A program made the position numbers and the translations under genes. From contig CM040452.1 of the NCBI GenBank assembly GCA_022749755.1, forward strand, positions 6,714,350-6,778,349: a stretch of 64,000 nt of DNA. Reading direction: 5' to 3'. Numbering within the stretch: position 1 is the first letter of the stretch; every line of letters starts with the position of its first letter. The stretch comes from Azadirachta indica (lineage: Eukaryota; Streptophyta; Magnoliopsida; Sapindales; Meliaceae). The notes under the pieces were generated by a model. It searched no databases, was not told where the DNA came from, and saw only the letters and a program-made list of their open reading frames with translations. Below, in pieces: positions 38,301 to 50,600 of this stretch.

Positions 38301-39360
38301 TGTGAGCCATTCACATGGAAGACACCGACATTTTAGCACCCCATGGGAAAAGGGAAATCTTTAATTGCCACCAGATGAGCAATGTACAAATTCCTCCCAC
38401 AATCCAGGGCTCTAATGCCTCCAACCCACTATATATCCACCATACTAAAACTAGTTGGGCAAAACAAAATTCTATAAATTTAACATTGTAGGTTGTTTGC
38501 TATTATATATGAGAAATTTATCATCCCAGAAACTACAATTAAACTCAAAGACAACTTTCAGATAAAGATCAAACTAAGATTAAGGTTAGGGTCCATTTGG
38601 GGAGTGCTTTCATAAAAAGTACTTGCCTTAAATTTATCATTCCAGCAACAAGCATGTGGATGTTTTATCAGGAAGCACTTCCAAATGATCCCTTAAATAT
38701 TTTAGGCATTGTCGGGCAATATATTTCAAAAATTCATCATCCCAAAAACAACTCAGATAACAAGCAAACTTAAGATAAAGCTTAGGATCCATTTGAAAGT
38801 GCTTTCTAAAAAAGCACTTGCTTTTCATAGCACTTCCAAACAATTCTCCTATGCGGAGAAAAGAACAAAAGCGCCTGCGGCTATTCTGATGGCGCCAAAG
38901 CACTATCAAAGTTTCAGATAATGAGCAAACTTAGATTAAGCTTCTTTTTCAGGAACCACTTCGAAACAATTCCCCGACCCAAAAAAATTATTTTTTCACT
39001 ACCAACCAAACTCTAACAGATAGAGATAAGTTTTCCAAAACAAATAAATAAATAAAGAACTCCCAAACACACCCTTACCTGGTAAGCCAAAGCTCGTCCT
39101 CTTCTAGCAACGGGATCTAGCGTCAGATCAGTTCCCCATTTCGTCTTCCTCTGCACCTTACTAACCTTTTCTTCGTCTTCAATCGCATCATTTTTTCCGG
39201 GCTTCTTCCCTCCACGGAAAACCGGAACCAAAGAACCGGAAAGCTTATTCTTCGGGATGACGAAGCCGGTCTTCGCAGCGAACTTCGAGATCTTCGTTCC
39301 GTCATTGGGTACTGCGGACGACGTCGTTTGTGTCGTCGTTGTTGTCGTTGCAGTAGACAT
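35303..39360 (-). CDS. SF1/BBP-like KH-domain RNA-binding protein
   Basis: Eight exons on the minus strand (39360-39079, 38249-38124, 38006-37967, 37877-37795, 37593-37516, 37369-37316, 37141-37010, 36898-35303) give 796 residues. The N-terminus is S/T-rich, then basic. Residues about 160-265 hold a KH domain of the SF1 (branch-point binding) type: LLKEAIVPIPVKEYQGYNF, then GLIFGPASGTQKRVEKETG, then TIKVYGTKADTGEK. The usual GXXG loop reads GPAS here, so RNA contact may differ from true SF1. There is no CCHC zinc knuckle. The last exon encodes about 530 residues rich in P, Q, S, N and G with many PRP, PQP and GPRP motifs, ending YEDLMASVGVK. Likely nuclear pre-mRNA processing. The start at 39360 is the first ATG of its frame. 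Intron 1 carries small transposon remnants. Confidence 0.9.
38586..38860. mobile_element. Small hAT-like MITEs in KH gene intron 1
   Basis: At 38590-38697 a left end TAGGGTCCATTTGGGGAGTG faces a right end whose reverse complement is TAAGGGATCATTTGGAAGTG. At about 38786-38854 AGGATCCATTTGAAAGTGC faces a similar inverted end. Flanking sequence (TTCATCATCCCAAAAAC, then CAGATAA, then AAACTTAAGATTAAG) is also repeated, so the two elements sit in a degenerate ~195-bp direct repeat. All lies inside the 829-base intron. Confidence 0.6.
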
Positions 39361-39582
39361 GTAGAGAGTTTGAGGTTCGACAATTGATGCCTGATCGAGT
39401 TTTGTGATCACAAGTTTACTGCAAAAGCTGAGAAAATAGGGTTTTGAGATTCGGCAGAGGGAGAAATGAGGGAGACGAAGTAAAACGATGCGTTTAGAAG
39501 CAGTGAGTGGACCAGAATCAGCGTAATGGTTTGTGAACAGTGAAGAGAAGGTTTTGGGATTTCGACTTCGACGCGGATGTTT

Positions 39583-39600
39583 TGGGCTCAAATTTGGGCC
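39583..39600 (-). promoter_or_regulatory. Site II motifs upstream of the KH gene
   Basis: TGGGCT and TGGGCC (plus-strand reading) at 39583-39588 and 39595-39600, about 225-240 bases before the KH ATG. This is the same motif class as in the HUB2, RPB11 and PIG-V promoters. Confidence 0.5.
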
Positions 39601-40220
39601 TGAACCCGACCCATTTAATTTTGGACGAAATAACGGGCAAACAAAAATTAATTCTTTTGCATCATAAACAAAATCTTATTTTGATTTTATATAAAAAAAG
39701 GATATTTCGATAACAAAAAAATAGAAACAAATATCATATTAACAAAATAATAATGTATTCGTTAAAATATATGTATATTTTTTTGTTAATTTTAAGAAAT
39801 TTAAAGCTTCGATTTATTCTATTTTATATTTTTAATCTAATATTAATTTTCATAAGGCTCTCATAGGTCTATTTATTTTAATTTTTCTTGAGGCTCTTAT
39901 AGGTCTATTTATTTTTTTATTTTTTTATTTTTTTAACGAGTTGTAAAATAGAAGGATCTCTTCAAACCAATTACCTTACTTAGCTTTTTAATTTTTTTCA
40001 AATTAAAAAATAATAATACAATCAACTAATGATTTATCTACAGGGTAATTTCGTAGTAAAAACCAGACAATTAATTTGAAATTGCAAGAAAACAATTGTC
40101 ATAACAAATGAATTCTTTAGAAGGGGAATGGGCACGACGACGACAGTGGGAAAGCTATTAAAGGTTGCTCCCGAAAAGCCAAGACAACATAGAGAGCGAC
40201 TTCCCTTGAATGTTGTTAGA
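39601..40220. other. Intergenic between KH gene promoter and RPB11 3' end
   Basis: AT-rich, with a short duplicated phrase, AGGCTCTTATAGGTCTATTT, at about 39853-39910 (first copy has CATAGG). The end from about 40020 is likely the RPB11 3' untranslated region. No other gene seen. Confidence 0.6.
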
Positions 40221-41274
40221 TTAATAGTCTCTTGAATGTTTCGCCAACTCAGCCTACAAAAACAAAAGAATAGAACCACACAGAAAACTGTAAGATTCAA
40301 AGTTAAATATGGGCATTTGTGAATGCAAAACACTAAATAGCTTTATATAATGTTATCAATATCTAAACTTGTGGAAATTTTAGGTCTGGACGACTACATT
40401 TTATAATATGTTCAATATTATATATGAAGGAGAGAGCAATAGTTTCTAAGGAACATTGCATCTTATCGTATCTGCGAAGTGATTAGAAGAAGAATAGAAA
40501 AATAGAGACACTGCACCTCGAATGCATTTTTCAGAGTGTCGAGTTCTTTATCCAGATCATTGATAGCCTGGTTATATGCCTGCATAGGCGAAGACTGGCT
40601 CGTCGTGTGAATCTACAAAGATTGCCCGTAAATTAATTAAGACCCCAAATTTTGCCCAAACTTTCGACCAAAAATGAACTCTTAGTGACGGTTATATCGA
40701 AACAAAAGAATTGAAACTTAAAGAAACCGCAACCCATTTATATGTACAGATCGTGCTTCATGAAGAAGCCTAACAACAACTATTTCTTCCTTGAACAGGC
40801 ATATTAAAAAATGGATTAACACAAATAATAACTCAAATAAGAAAAACAATAGACAGAAAATAGAATAAAATACTTACCCTAACAAGTATTTTGTACTTCA
40901 GAGGATGAGGGAGCTTGTAACCAGCAAACAAAACATTGTCATCTCTATGCAATTGCCTAATCACCATTAAAAGAATAATTAGCAATTAAGGAATTAAGCA
41001 ATGTTTAACAAGATAAGTAATTTAAAGGTGGAGAAATTAATTTAAACGAACATGCGAAGAATGTTGCCAATTGTATGTTCCTCTCTCTCTATGGTGAAAG
41101 AAGCTGCATTGATTATCTTTGTGTCTCTCTCATATGAAACCCTAAAATCAAATTTAGCAAATCAAAGTGAGCATCAAGATTAGCAGTTTAGAAAGAAAGA
41201 CTGCTGAGAATTTGAAATTACTTTTTCGTCCCTTCAGGGACTACGAATCGTTCATAACGATCTGGGGCATTCAT
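40221..41274 (-). CDS. NRPB11: RNA polymerase II subunit RPB11 (NRPB11)
   Basis: Five coding exons (41274-41222, 41141-41052, 40956-40878, 40612-40517, 40253-40221) give exactly 116 residues, the size of plant RPB11. This alpha-like subunit pairs with RPB3 in the assembly platform of Pol II; in plants it is shared with Pol IV and Pol V. The protein starts [19 protein letters not shown] and contains the RPB11/RPC19 core [19 protein letters not shown] and [18 protein letters not shown]-terminal helix includes [18 protein letters not shown]. All junctions are GT-AG and close in phase. A separate non-coding first exon probably lies near 42252-42430, with an intron across 41306-42251 (listed separately). 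Confidence 0.96.
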
Positions 41275-42251
41275 GGCTTCTCCCTCTCTTCTTCACAATC
41301 AGCTAGAAGAAATCTGAATACCTGAGATGCTACCATTGTTTAGAGAACATTATACATGTTTGCATACTCTAATTTTAATTTAAACAACTTTCTTTTTGAA
41401 AAGCATAAAAAACTATAAATACATTTGTTATATATTTTTATTTTTCACCCAAGTGACAATCTAATTAGACTTGTAAGAAACAACTTCCACCATTGAACAC
41501 ATAGCGAGAAAAATCAAACTGTGACTAACACCCCAACATCTAGGAAGGCTATAAACAAAAATCATCAATATGTGCACAAGAATAGATGACTAACACTTGA
41601 ACATCAACATGGACACACCACGCAAACACACAAAAAGTATATTAAAACGGCCTTCTCTCACTCCTGCAAAAAGTTTCTTAAATAACTCCTCTGCATACAT
41701 AAACAAATTTTTGGACCATGAAGATAAAAAAATAGTTAAATATTGAGCAAAAATCACCAAATAATCCCTAATCTCACCTGATAAATAAGTTAAGAATAAT
41801 AGACACAAACACAACAAATTTGAAAACTACTAAAATAACAATCTTGTCTAACAGAGAAACTAAAATGATCACATTCAACAAAGGAAAGTTTATGTAAGCT
41901 AAACTATAACAAGAGTTATGTAATCAAAAACATAAAACCCACATTAATATTTTTATTTACGCAAATGAGATATACCAATTGCAGTAATCAGGTTTTAGGG
42001 AAAATCTTTCCCGCCACAATTTCAAGAGAATCTGCCTTTGTTCTAATGCACATTGAAATAATTGCTGAACAAATAATACAAAAGTTTAGAGACTTTTTTT
42101 TTTTTTAAACGAAAAATTTTAATTAACGAGCAAATAAAATTTGAGAAAATTAACCAATAAATTTATAAAAAGAATATAATTACCGCTAATTATAAAATAA
42201 AACCTAATTTTTTTTAAAAAGATGAAAATGAATGAATCCATGAAGTATTAC

Positions 42252-42430
42252 CTTGGTGCGGGGGACCGGGGGCGGCGACGGTGAGCTGACGGTGAAAGTT
42301 AGCGGCGATGGCCGTAGTTTGACTGTTCAGGGAGAAGCCAAAAGTTTAATAGAGAATTTTTTTTATTTTTCCGCGGCATCTGAATTTCTAAAAAGAGAGA
42401 AGCCTTCTTTTTCTCTGGGATCTGCAGAGA
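42252..42430 (-). promoter_or_regulatory. Probable non-coding first exon of RPB11
   Basis: A GC-rich island in AT-rich DNA. On the minus strand it ends in CCCGCACCAAG followed by a GTAATA donor at 42251, and an acceptor TTTCTTCTAG ends at about 41305, just before the RPB11 ATG. This fits a ~950-base leader intron, common in plant housekeeping genes. The plus-strand reading has an open frame with only a GTG start and looks like a shadow. Confidence 0.5.
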
Positions 42431-42475
42431 AGTTTATGGGCTCCAAATTGGGTCGGGTTGGACGTCCATTTTAAA

Positions 42476-42481
42476 TGGGCC
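42476..42481 (-). promoter_or_regulatory. Site II motif (TGGGCC) upstream of RPB11
   Basis: TGGGCC, with GACGTCC about 20 bases away, immediately upstream (minus sense) of the GC-rich leader. Position and wording fit a housekeeping promoter. Confidence 0.45.
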
Positions 42482-43342
42482 TATGGTATTAGAAAGTATT
42501 ATTTACGGTCTATTTTATACCATTTACAAAAATTGTTCTACAAATTAAAAATGAGAAATTCAATTTTGTAGTCTTAAGAAGATGAGAAAACATTTACAAA
42601 GTTATTTTATAATTGGAGCCGGATAACAAAAAACAATCTCATATTACTATATCTTAATAAATATGCTCTTTAAAACTAGGTCCTCCTCTTATTTTAAATG
42701 TATTTTGTATTGTTTTTTTTGAATTTATAAATTACAAGATAATTTTTAAAAATAAAATTGGATGAAACAACTTATGCCTTTATCAACCGTTCATCCATTT
42801 ATATTTGACTGTTAATGTTATCTTTTGAGATTGTTCTTGCTTTCACCTTACTTAAAATAATTAGCAATCAATTTCTAATTGAAATTAATAGAGGGTCAGA
42901 AATGTTATGAAGGTGCAATAAGAATATGATACACTATCAAGTGCTAGCCAAAAGAATTATTTTAAATAAATAAAAAAGACTATACACCTCAAAGCCGATC
43001 AACCCATCTCCAATTACAACATACTCAAAACGTGGAAATTAGCCAAATGATCTCCTTGAAACAAGTTTTCACCATTCGCCTACCAAATTCCAAAGACATC
43101 AAAAATTACTCACCAAAATGTTACATCGAGAACTGGAAAAGAAAAAAAAATTGGTTAAATAACAAAACTTGGAAAGTTATTCCTACGGTTTTACTCGGTT
43201 TACTGTGGGAGCATTCAGCCAAAATGTTCTAAGATCAAGGATTTAGGGCAGTTACTGTCTTCAGTCAGTGCAGAACCCCCAAGCTGATGAAAACCACGAG
43301 TTCTTAGCGAGAGTGATGCCTTAACCTCGCGTAGAACATATA
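42482..43342. other. Intergenic: RPB11 promoter to PIG-V 3' end
   Basis: AT-rich with no supported coding sequence. The frame at 43032-43232 (66 codons) resembles nothing known to me. The final ~100 bases are likely PIG-V 3' untranslated region. Confidence 0.6.
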
Positions 43343-46107
43343 TCAAGTAAAAGGGTAGAAGTTCGAAAAGAGCAAGCTACCGAGAAGGATGTAGGCTGCA
43401 CAGTATGCCCAGATCAAGTATCCCCATTTCTTGCCCTTACCAGGCCATACCATTAAATAAGAAGCAAACCAGTAAAGTGAAGGACTAGCAGACAAGAAAC
43501 GAGTTGACACCTGTCAATGGTGAGATGTCAGAAACTGTGTCAGAATATCATCCTTAGCAAAGATTACATATTTAGGCAAGTTGGTTATAATCATGGAAGT
43601 AAATTTCATTTGCCGCAAAAGCTTGGGGAGGCGGCAGCTATAATACTTAACACCTCTACCAACAACTTTGAAACATGTTCCATGTTTTTGAGGATTTGAG
43701 ACTTCATTAATTGTTAAAAACTAAACAATAACAGGCTTATTCTTAACCTTCTTTGGTAAAACTAAGTGTGACTTCATGTTTTCACAAAGCTTCTTCTTTG
43801 GCGGGCATATAAGTATAAAGTAACCGCGTTTAACTCATTAGATGGCTGCTTTTCACCAAAAAGGTATAACAATATATGTTTTGAAATGAAAATTTCATAT
43901 GTGATCCACAATGAAACATGTTCAAGAGCTCTTATGTTCTACTTTCTGAAGACAGTTAAATTGAGTTTAAAAGCAACAAATGACGAAAAATTTCTTATAC
44001 AGTGGATAATTTACCAGTTAGAATTCATGTACACTACAATTTATCACAATGAGGAAATAAAATATCAACAAAAGAACACGTGCAAGCCTAACCTGAACGT
44101 GCATGACAAAAAATGCTGTCGCTGCCATAAAACCCAAGTGAAAGATGAATGGGAGTACAGAAGGAGACAAGTATCCGGACTCCATTGATGATTGATTTTC
44201 TACTGGAAACATGGCCGGATTCTCTTCTTTATTTATTTGCTTCCTCTGTTTCAAATTTTGGTTTCCTGTCTCAAAACAAATAATTGCCTAAAAAGGTTCT
44301 CTTTTGGTGATTCAGAAGTCAACATATGTTCAATAGTAATACCTTGAATCCTAGAAGACACTTTCTCTGACATGTTGATACTTTTAGATTCTGGGGCTCT
44401 CCCAGAAGAAAAAAGCACAGGTGCAGAATCTTTTGCCTCATCGAAAGCTTGGAAACCTAATGAGTAAACAACCTTGGGTTGTGACTTCACATAATGGATG
44501 ATTGAGCAAAGCGCCAAAGTCAATATTGGTGATGCAAGAAGAAAGTTTGGCAACTGTTTAAGTTGGAAGTACCTCAAGAAACCTACTCCCCTGTCATTAG
44601 AGAAAACCACAATGTGTTATACTTAACATTGAAAATATGCACTTTCAAATAATTATATTTTTACTTAAGGTATAACAGAAACAATGTCATAAACCAAAAA
44701 ATTGATCTCCACTAGCTAAAGATGAATTTACCAATAATGACTTTGAATAAAATTGTACAGTAACGGTACTCTTGCGTTGCACCAAGGCCTTGCTTCCTCT
44801 GGTGAACGCCCAAGACAGATGTTGCGGTAGGCAAATACTTGGAAAGCAATAAATGGAGCAAAGATACATATGCAACGTAATGCTCCACATACGAGAATCC
44901 TCATTGCCAACTGCAGTGGGAAAACAAATCACTAAGGGCACAATTTCACATCCTCGGATGCCTACCATTATAACCCAAGATAGAGGATATGAAATGGCAT
45001 ATTTACTAAAATAACAATAGGGTGGAATTCAGTTACAGCAGACTACTTTTCTGTTCATACCACATCCTTTGCTTAGTAATAAACAAGATGAGTAAAGCAA
45101 AAATAGAAAATTCCCATGAAAAAGAAACACAAACTTACCAGACCCCGTTTCTTAACAAATAGAGCATCATAAGCCCAATGCATGGTCTGAAAACAGAAAT
45201 AACCAGCATTAAGCACTCCATTAGACCTTGCACAACCAGAGATAGCAAACCAAAGAACCGAAATGTTGAATGCACCCGACATGAAGTAGTACAATCCCCC
45301 AACCGAAAACAGGGCATATAAACTTTCAGAATATCTGCACTTACAAAAACAAGAAAATTACTCATTCCAACTCATTCTTTTAACAATTTCTTTTTTCCAA
45401 AGAGAACATTACATTGATGAATAAAAAATGGAAGCTGGATTGAAGCAAAACAAAACGGTAGCACGCAAAGCTGCATCAGTATCCTTCAAGATCATGACTG
45501 ATAACCTGTTAGAATCAATTAACAGAAAGATAGAGACATCAATCATTAATTTTAAATCAAACCCATTTCTCAAATTTCACCGATTATTATTCACCTGTAA
45601 AAATAAACAGCGGCTAGCAAGAACGCAAAATTACTAACAACATAACCTGCCAATCCCAACACCGCTCTGTTTCCAATAACCCCGACAAACGGCGCCAAAA
45701 CTGCAAAAAAACAACAAATCCATCTCATAAAAGAATTTCCCAACTCAAGAAACAGAAAAATCCAAACCAGACGATATCTTTTTACCTGTGCGAGATATCA
45801 GACGAATGCAAGCGGGAAGGAGGGGGAGGAACGCGTAGGTCTGCTCGTACTCGTACCCGCATTGAGCTATACGGACGAAGTAGACGCTGTCCCAAACAAT
45901 GCCATTTTCGATTTTGGAACCGATCAAACTGTTCGGGGACTGTTGAGTGTGCCGGTGATCGGCGAGACAGTCGGGGTTCAGAGAAGCGGAGGTGTCATAG
46001 GCGCTTAATAGAGCACGCCAGATGATGATTAAGGATAAGATAAGGAACCTGGAGATTGCCGCCGATTTCAGAACTTGAATTTGGTGAGGGAATTGGAGAG
46101 TTTTCAT
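43343..46107 (-). CDS. PIGV: GPI mannosyltransferase II, PIG-V
   Basis: Eight exons (46107-45786, 45700-45595, 45505-45413, 45334-45139, 44910-44732, 44590-44343, 44265-44093, 43510-43343) give 494 residues, close to the usual plant PIG-V length. The enzyme adds the second mannose to the GPI anchor precursor in the ER lumen. It is a polytopic membrane protein. Diagnostic stretches are IVWDSVYFVRIAQCGYEYEQ near residue 75 (with the luminal WD pair), FNPASIFYSSIYSESLYALF, SGCARSNGVLNAGYFCFQ, RNICLGRSPEEARPWC, and the C-terminal LGFMAATAFFVMHVQVSTRF through SLLFSNFYPFT. Exons 6 and 7 are joined by a short 77-base intron (44342-44266), which is the least certain junction; reading through it would stop at 44251. 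An in-frame extension before the ATG lacks a further ATG. Confidence 0.93.
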
Positions 46108-46252
46108 TATTGCATTTGACAAAGAAAAAAAAAGGAAAGAGGAAAAATGCAGTGCGGAAGAAGATAGAAGAAACAGAGATGATGAGGGGGAAGCAATAAT
46201 TGGGCTATCGGGTTGTTTGAGTGGATCCAATCTCAATTAGGCCCCCATTTGA

Positions 46253-46258
46253 TGGGCT
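46253..46258 (-). promoter_or_regulatory. Site II motif (TGGGCT) upstream of PIG-V
   Basis: TGGGCT, with AGGCCCCCAT next to it, about 150 bases upstream of the PIG-V ATG. Confidence 0.4.
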
Positions 46259-47186
46259 TAGACACATGGTTTCCTTGTGAAGGATACTAAGAATACCGTC
46301 AAGTATTCCGATTACACTACTTTACTCAATTGGGTACAATCCTTGAACTCCATGAAGATAGGTGTACCTAAATATAAGAAGGGTGCATTTAAATTAATTA
46401 AATTATAATAATCACATATATTGTTAATTTTATTTTTCATCTTAAAATATATATAATATATTTTTTAAAATCACTGTAGGATTTGATTTTTTACGTGAAG
46501 TTTGAATAAAATTGAATATATAAATTTTAAGTTAAAAGAAAATTGTGTTTACTTGTATATATTTAAATAATTATATTTACTTTAAGAAAAAGGCTATTTC
46601 ATACGTGCATTATTTCATTTAAAGTTGTAGTACTAAAGTCTAGTAACACCAGATTTGATTCAATTAAAATTCTTAATTTTCGGTAGATTATATATAATAT
46701 TAAAAAAAATTATAACAATAAATGTAACATGTGTCAACACATGTGGTCCTTAGAAAAAAGAAAAAGAGACAGACCTAGGAGTTTTAATTAATTTATGTAT
46801 AGCATAAGACATATTTAGCTTTACTTCCTTTTCCTTTGTCACACTAAATAAATAACAATTATTTAGTACATGCATGTGCAAATTTATATCTAACTTTTTC
46901 AAGACGTGACTGATTTATCATGTGTGATGTATTGAAAATTTATATTTTATATTATCTTTAATGAATTCGACAGCTTTACTACTAATATTATCAAATGATG
47001 AAAATAATAATATAAAATATTATGAAAATTGGTACATTAATATAAATATATAGAAGTTGCCTACTTTTTAGGTTTTCCATCCAAGTAGGCTTCAAAGACA
47101 GCTTCGAGGTAGTTCATGGAGAGGAAAACATTAATTTAGTTGCTATGGAAGTGCATGCATATATAAGACATCAATTTGAATAAAAG

Positions 47187-47214
47187 TTTTTTTTTTTTTT
47201 TTTTTTTTTTTTTT
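47187..47214. repeat. T28 homopolymer
   Basis: An uninterrupted run of about 28 T, probably length-variable and prone to assembly error. It is followed by GATGAAAGTGCTTTCC, a phrase also seen in the small hAT-like elements of this window. Confidence 0.9.
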
Positions 47215-47473
47215 GGCTTTTGATGAAAGTGCTTTCCTAGGAAGTGCTTTTCTTTGACAACTCTTCTATCAAAAGCGTTATTATTATGCATGCTATGCTG
47301 GCCAAGCTAAAGCAGTACTTGCAACATGTTACATGTACGTATGTGGGGCTGAAGACAGCTTCAAAAGTAGATAACGGTTGGGAAATATTAATTATAAGTT
47401 GGTATGGAAGTGCGTCAAGATCATTAATTAATTTGAATTGCTAAAGAAAATATATTTTAATTTTTTTTATTAT

Positions 47474-47679
47474 ATACTTTTAAGAATTTATTGACACGTT
47501 ATATAAATAAAAATAAAAGGTTAAAATTATATTTTAAAAATTATACTAATTAATTTTAAAAAATTTTTTTTATCTTTCAATACAATAAATTATAGTGGTT
47601 AATTGATAGAAATTTTTAAAATATAATTTCAGCCTTCCATTTTTATTTATATCACGTGTTAATGAATTTTTAAAAGTAT
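47474..47679. mobile_element. MITE with ~69-bp terminal inverted repeats
   Basis: The left arm from about 47474 (ATACTTTTAAGAATTTATTG, then ACACGTTATATAAATAAAAA, through AAATTATATTTTAAAAATT) matches the reverse complement of the right arm ending at 47679 (ATACTTTTAAAAATTCATTA, then ACACGTGATATAAATAAAAA, then the same AAATTATATTTTAAAAATT). The spacer is about 65 bases. TA flanks both possible ends, which would fit a Tc1/mariner-type insertion but is not diagnostic in such AT-rich DNA. Confidence 0.85.
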
Positions 47680-50600
47680 GTGATAGAAAAGATCAGAATT
47701 AAATCCAAATCCAAAAAATATATATATTAACATATTTTCCAAAATAAAAAAAATTTTGACTATTTCTAACTTTGAAATAAAAAATATTTTAAAAAATTAA
47801 AAATTTTAATTTTGAAAAAAAAATATTTATAAAATATCTAAATAATTGAAATTAAAGTATATTTAAACTTTGAATCGTTAATATTGTAGTAAATCCAAAA
47901 AAAAAAATTAAAAATCATAATAAATATATGATTGATAATTGACAAAACATAATAAATTTGACCATAAATGAATAACAATGAATGTATTTAAAGATCTTTC
48001 AAAATCAAATTTCTTCGCAACCAGGGCAACAATAGCATAAATTGGCAACACCTAGGATTGTTATTTTCATATTTTTGGCTTCTGATTTTGGAAATATGTG
48101 AAACGTAGGCATCCAAACTCAAATTTTTCCCAATTTTTCTTCAATTGTGGCAATATCTTATTTGATCCTGGAAATATTCACATACAAATATTAATTTCAG
48201 TGATGTTTATAGATCAATCAATCAGTACGACCCAAAAAATAAAATCAATCTCTTATCTTAAAACTAAATTTAATTGCATTAATTTCTCAATAAATATTTT
48301 GTTAGGTGACATTTTCAAGCAATACACACCACAAGTTTACAATCCCTTCAATTTAGTTTACAATAAAATAGGGTTGGACTTTTATTTTCAAATTATTTTA
48401 GAGAAAAAAATTTATCCCAAGACATATTTTCTTTTTGAAAATCGAACCCAAGAGAATATACCAAGATGTGTCAATTTATAAGGGTGACTTCGCAATCAAA
48501 ATCAAACTAGAATTATTGATGACAAAAATGGGAGATATTAATGGCAATTGTATAGTTTCTTCTTGTAATCTCAAACATAAAACCAATTATTTTTGGAGAT
48601 AATGATAGGTACATGTCATTTGTACGTGTTTATTAATTTTTTGATTACTTCATATTCTAAAAAGTCCACAAATATTTTAGGTGTTTCACCGTATTAATAG
48701 TACGAGTAAAATTATCTCTAAGTTCAGGGCAAATTACACACTATATGTATATAAAAATTTAAGATGTAATATAATTGTCATATTTAAATTTCAATAGAAT
48801 TCTTTATATATATATATATATATATTAGCAAATTTGTAATATTAAAAAACATTAACTCATGAGATATTTTTAGTTGTCAATTTAATATATAATGACCTAT
48901 TAAACCTACTATCCTAACAAAGATTCTCAACTACCTCTCTTAGGTTAGGCGTTATTAAAAATATTAGTGAATTTGTCTTTAGGTTAAGCCATGTCCATAA
49001 CACCATCTTGTTTATTCTTTATTTTAGTAAATTAAATAGATCAACAAAATATTTTAACACATATGAATCGTATATTTATAAAATAAAATATAGATTTGTC
49101 ATATGAGACGTTATATATAAAACACAAGAAATGTTTGTTCACATGATTGAATCACAAGAATAAATGTCAATGCTTTTTATGACATAAAACATAATATTAG
49201 TCAAAGAAAATGGCTTCATTTTAAGTAAGTTTTTTATATTATATCAATTTTAAAATCATATGAGAATACTAAACCTCTCTTTTAAGTACAATCACTTTTT
49301 TTTTAAATATTATATATATATAAGTTATCAATATTATATCGAAAAGTTACTCTTACATATAAAAAAAATCTACTCACGATTTAATATAGTGAACTTTATA
49401 TGTAATAATTATTATTTTTTATAATTAAAAAAAAGACTTGTTAAACTCGAAAGCTGAACTCAAATTATAGAGTTTAGTTTTCTTATCACTCAGACTTTAT
49501 CCGAGTAGCTTTCAAGTACAATCACTTGAAAAGAGAGGTTTTCTTTCATATTATCAAAAGATAGAGGAAAATACTTGTTTTGAAATGTTCTATCAATAAG
49601 AAAATAATTCAAATTTGGAGACTTACTACCAGTGGCTTGATTGTTAGCAAAATTGCTAGCAAAATAAACTAATCAATTGCTAGCTGAAAATAATGATACT
49701 AACAGACAAAATTTAGGTCCCAGATGGAAACCCTTATTAATTCTGGAATTAATCACGGATCAAGCCAAAAATGTCACAAGCTGAAACAACAATTAAAGAA
49801 TGGGATTCTAACACTTAGGTCCTATAGTTTTTCCTTTTTACAAATAAAGGCATAAATCATTTACTTGTACGAAATATGTCCATATATTTTATATAGTCTT
49901 CCTTTTATATCAAATAAGTTGCTAATTCTATTGAAATGATTGAAATATTCTTCGATATTAAGTTGCATACTGTAATATTTTATTTGTATGAAACTCAATA
50001 TTATAAGAAAAATATAGGACCCAAAACTTTAGTGGGTAATGTTATATGTTTCAAATTTTTTATCACTAAAGGTGTAGTATCTTTTTAAAGGGATAGTGAG
50101 ATAATGATAGTTTTCGAGATAATTTGTCATGCTAATTCACTGTCTACTTAATATATGTCATATTACTTAGATAAACATTTGCATTATATAATAGAACTCA
50201 ATTTTGATTTAACCTTTTGTTGCTTATTTTTAAACAAATTTTCTTTTAGTTTGTATTTTTGTTTATGGGATAGCATGGGGCTTTGGTTTGTAAAAATTTT
50301 AAAAAATAATGGTTAAATCTCAATATTATAAGAAAAATACAGTAGTTTAGACAAGATAAAAAATCTATTTGTTATAAATAAAAAAGAATTGTCTTCATTT
50401 GTAAAAATATAGAAAATCAAGGATCCACATGTTATTATTTCAATAATGAAAATGTAAACCAACAGAAGAATCACGGGTAGACGAAACAAAAACATAATAT
50501 ATATTTTTCTAAAAGATGCTGTCACGAAAGCATACATATACGCAAAGACAAAGAACTTCAGTGGTTTAATTTGGGAGAATAGAAATCTGATAAAATTTGT

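Noticed and set aside
39361..39591. N-terminal extension of the KH protein
   Set aside because: It contains no ATG; the frame begins with TTG and sits over the promoter motifs.
42253..42474. 73-codon plus-strand frame in a GC-rich block
   Set aside because: It starts with GTG and looks like a shadow of the RPB11 leader exon on the other strand.
48098..48481. 127-codon frame in the gene desert
   Set aside because: GTG start, low-complexity hydrophobic composition, no domain or splice context.
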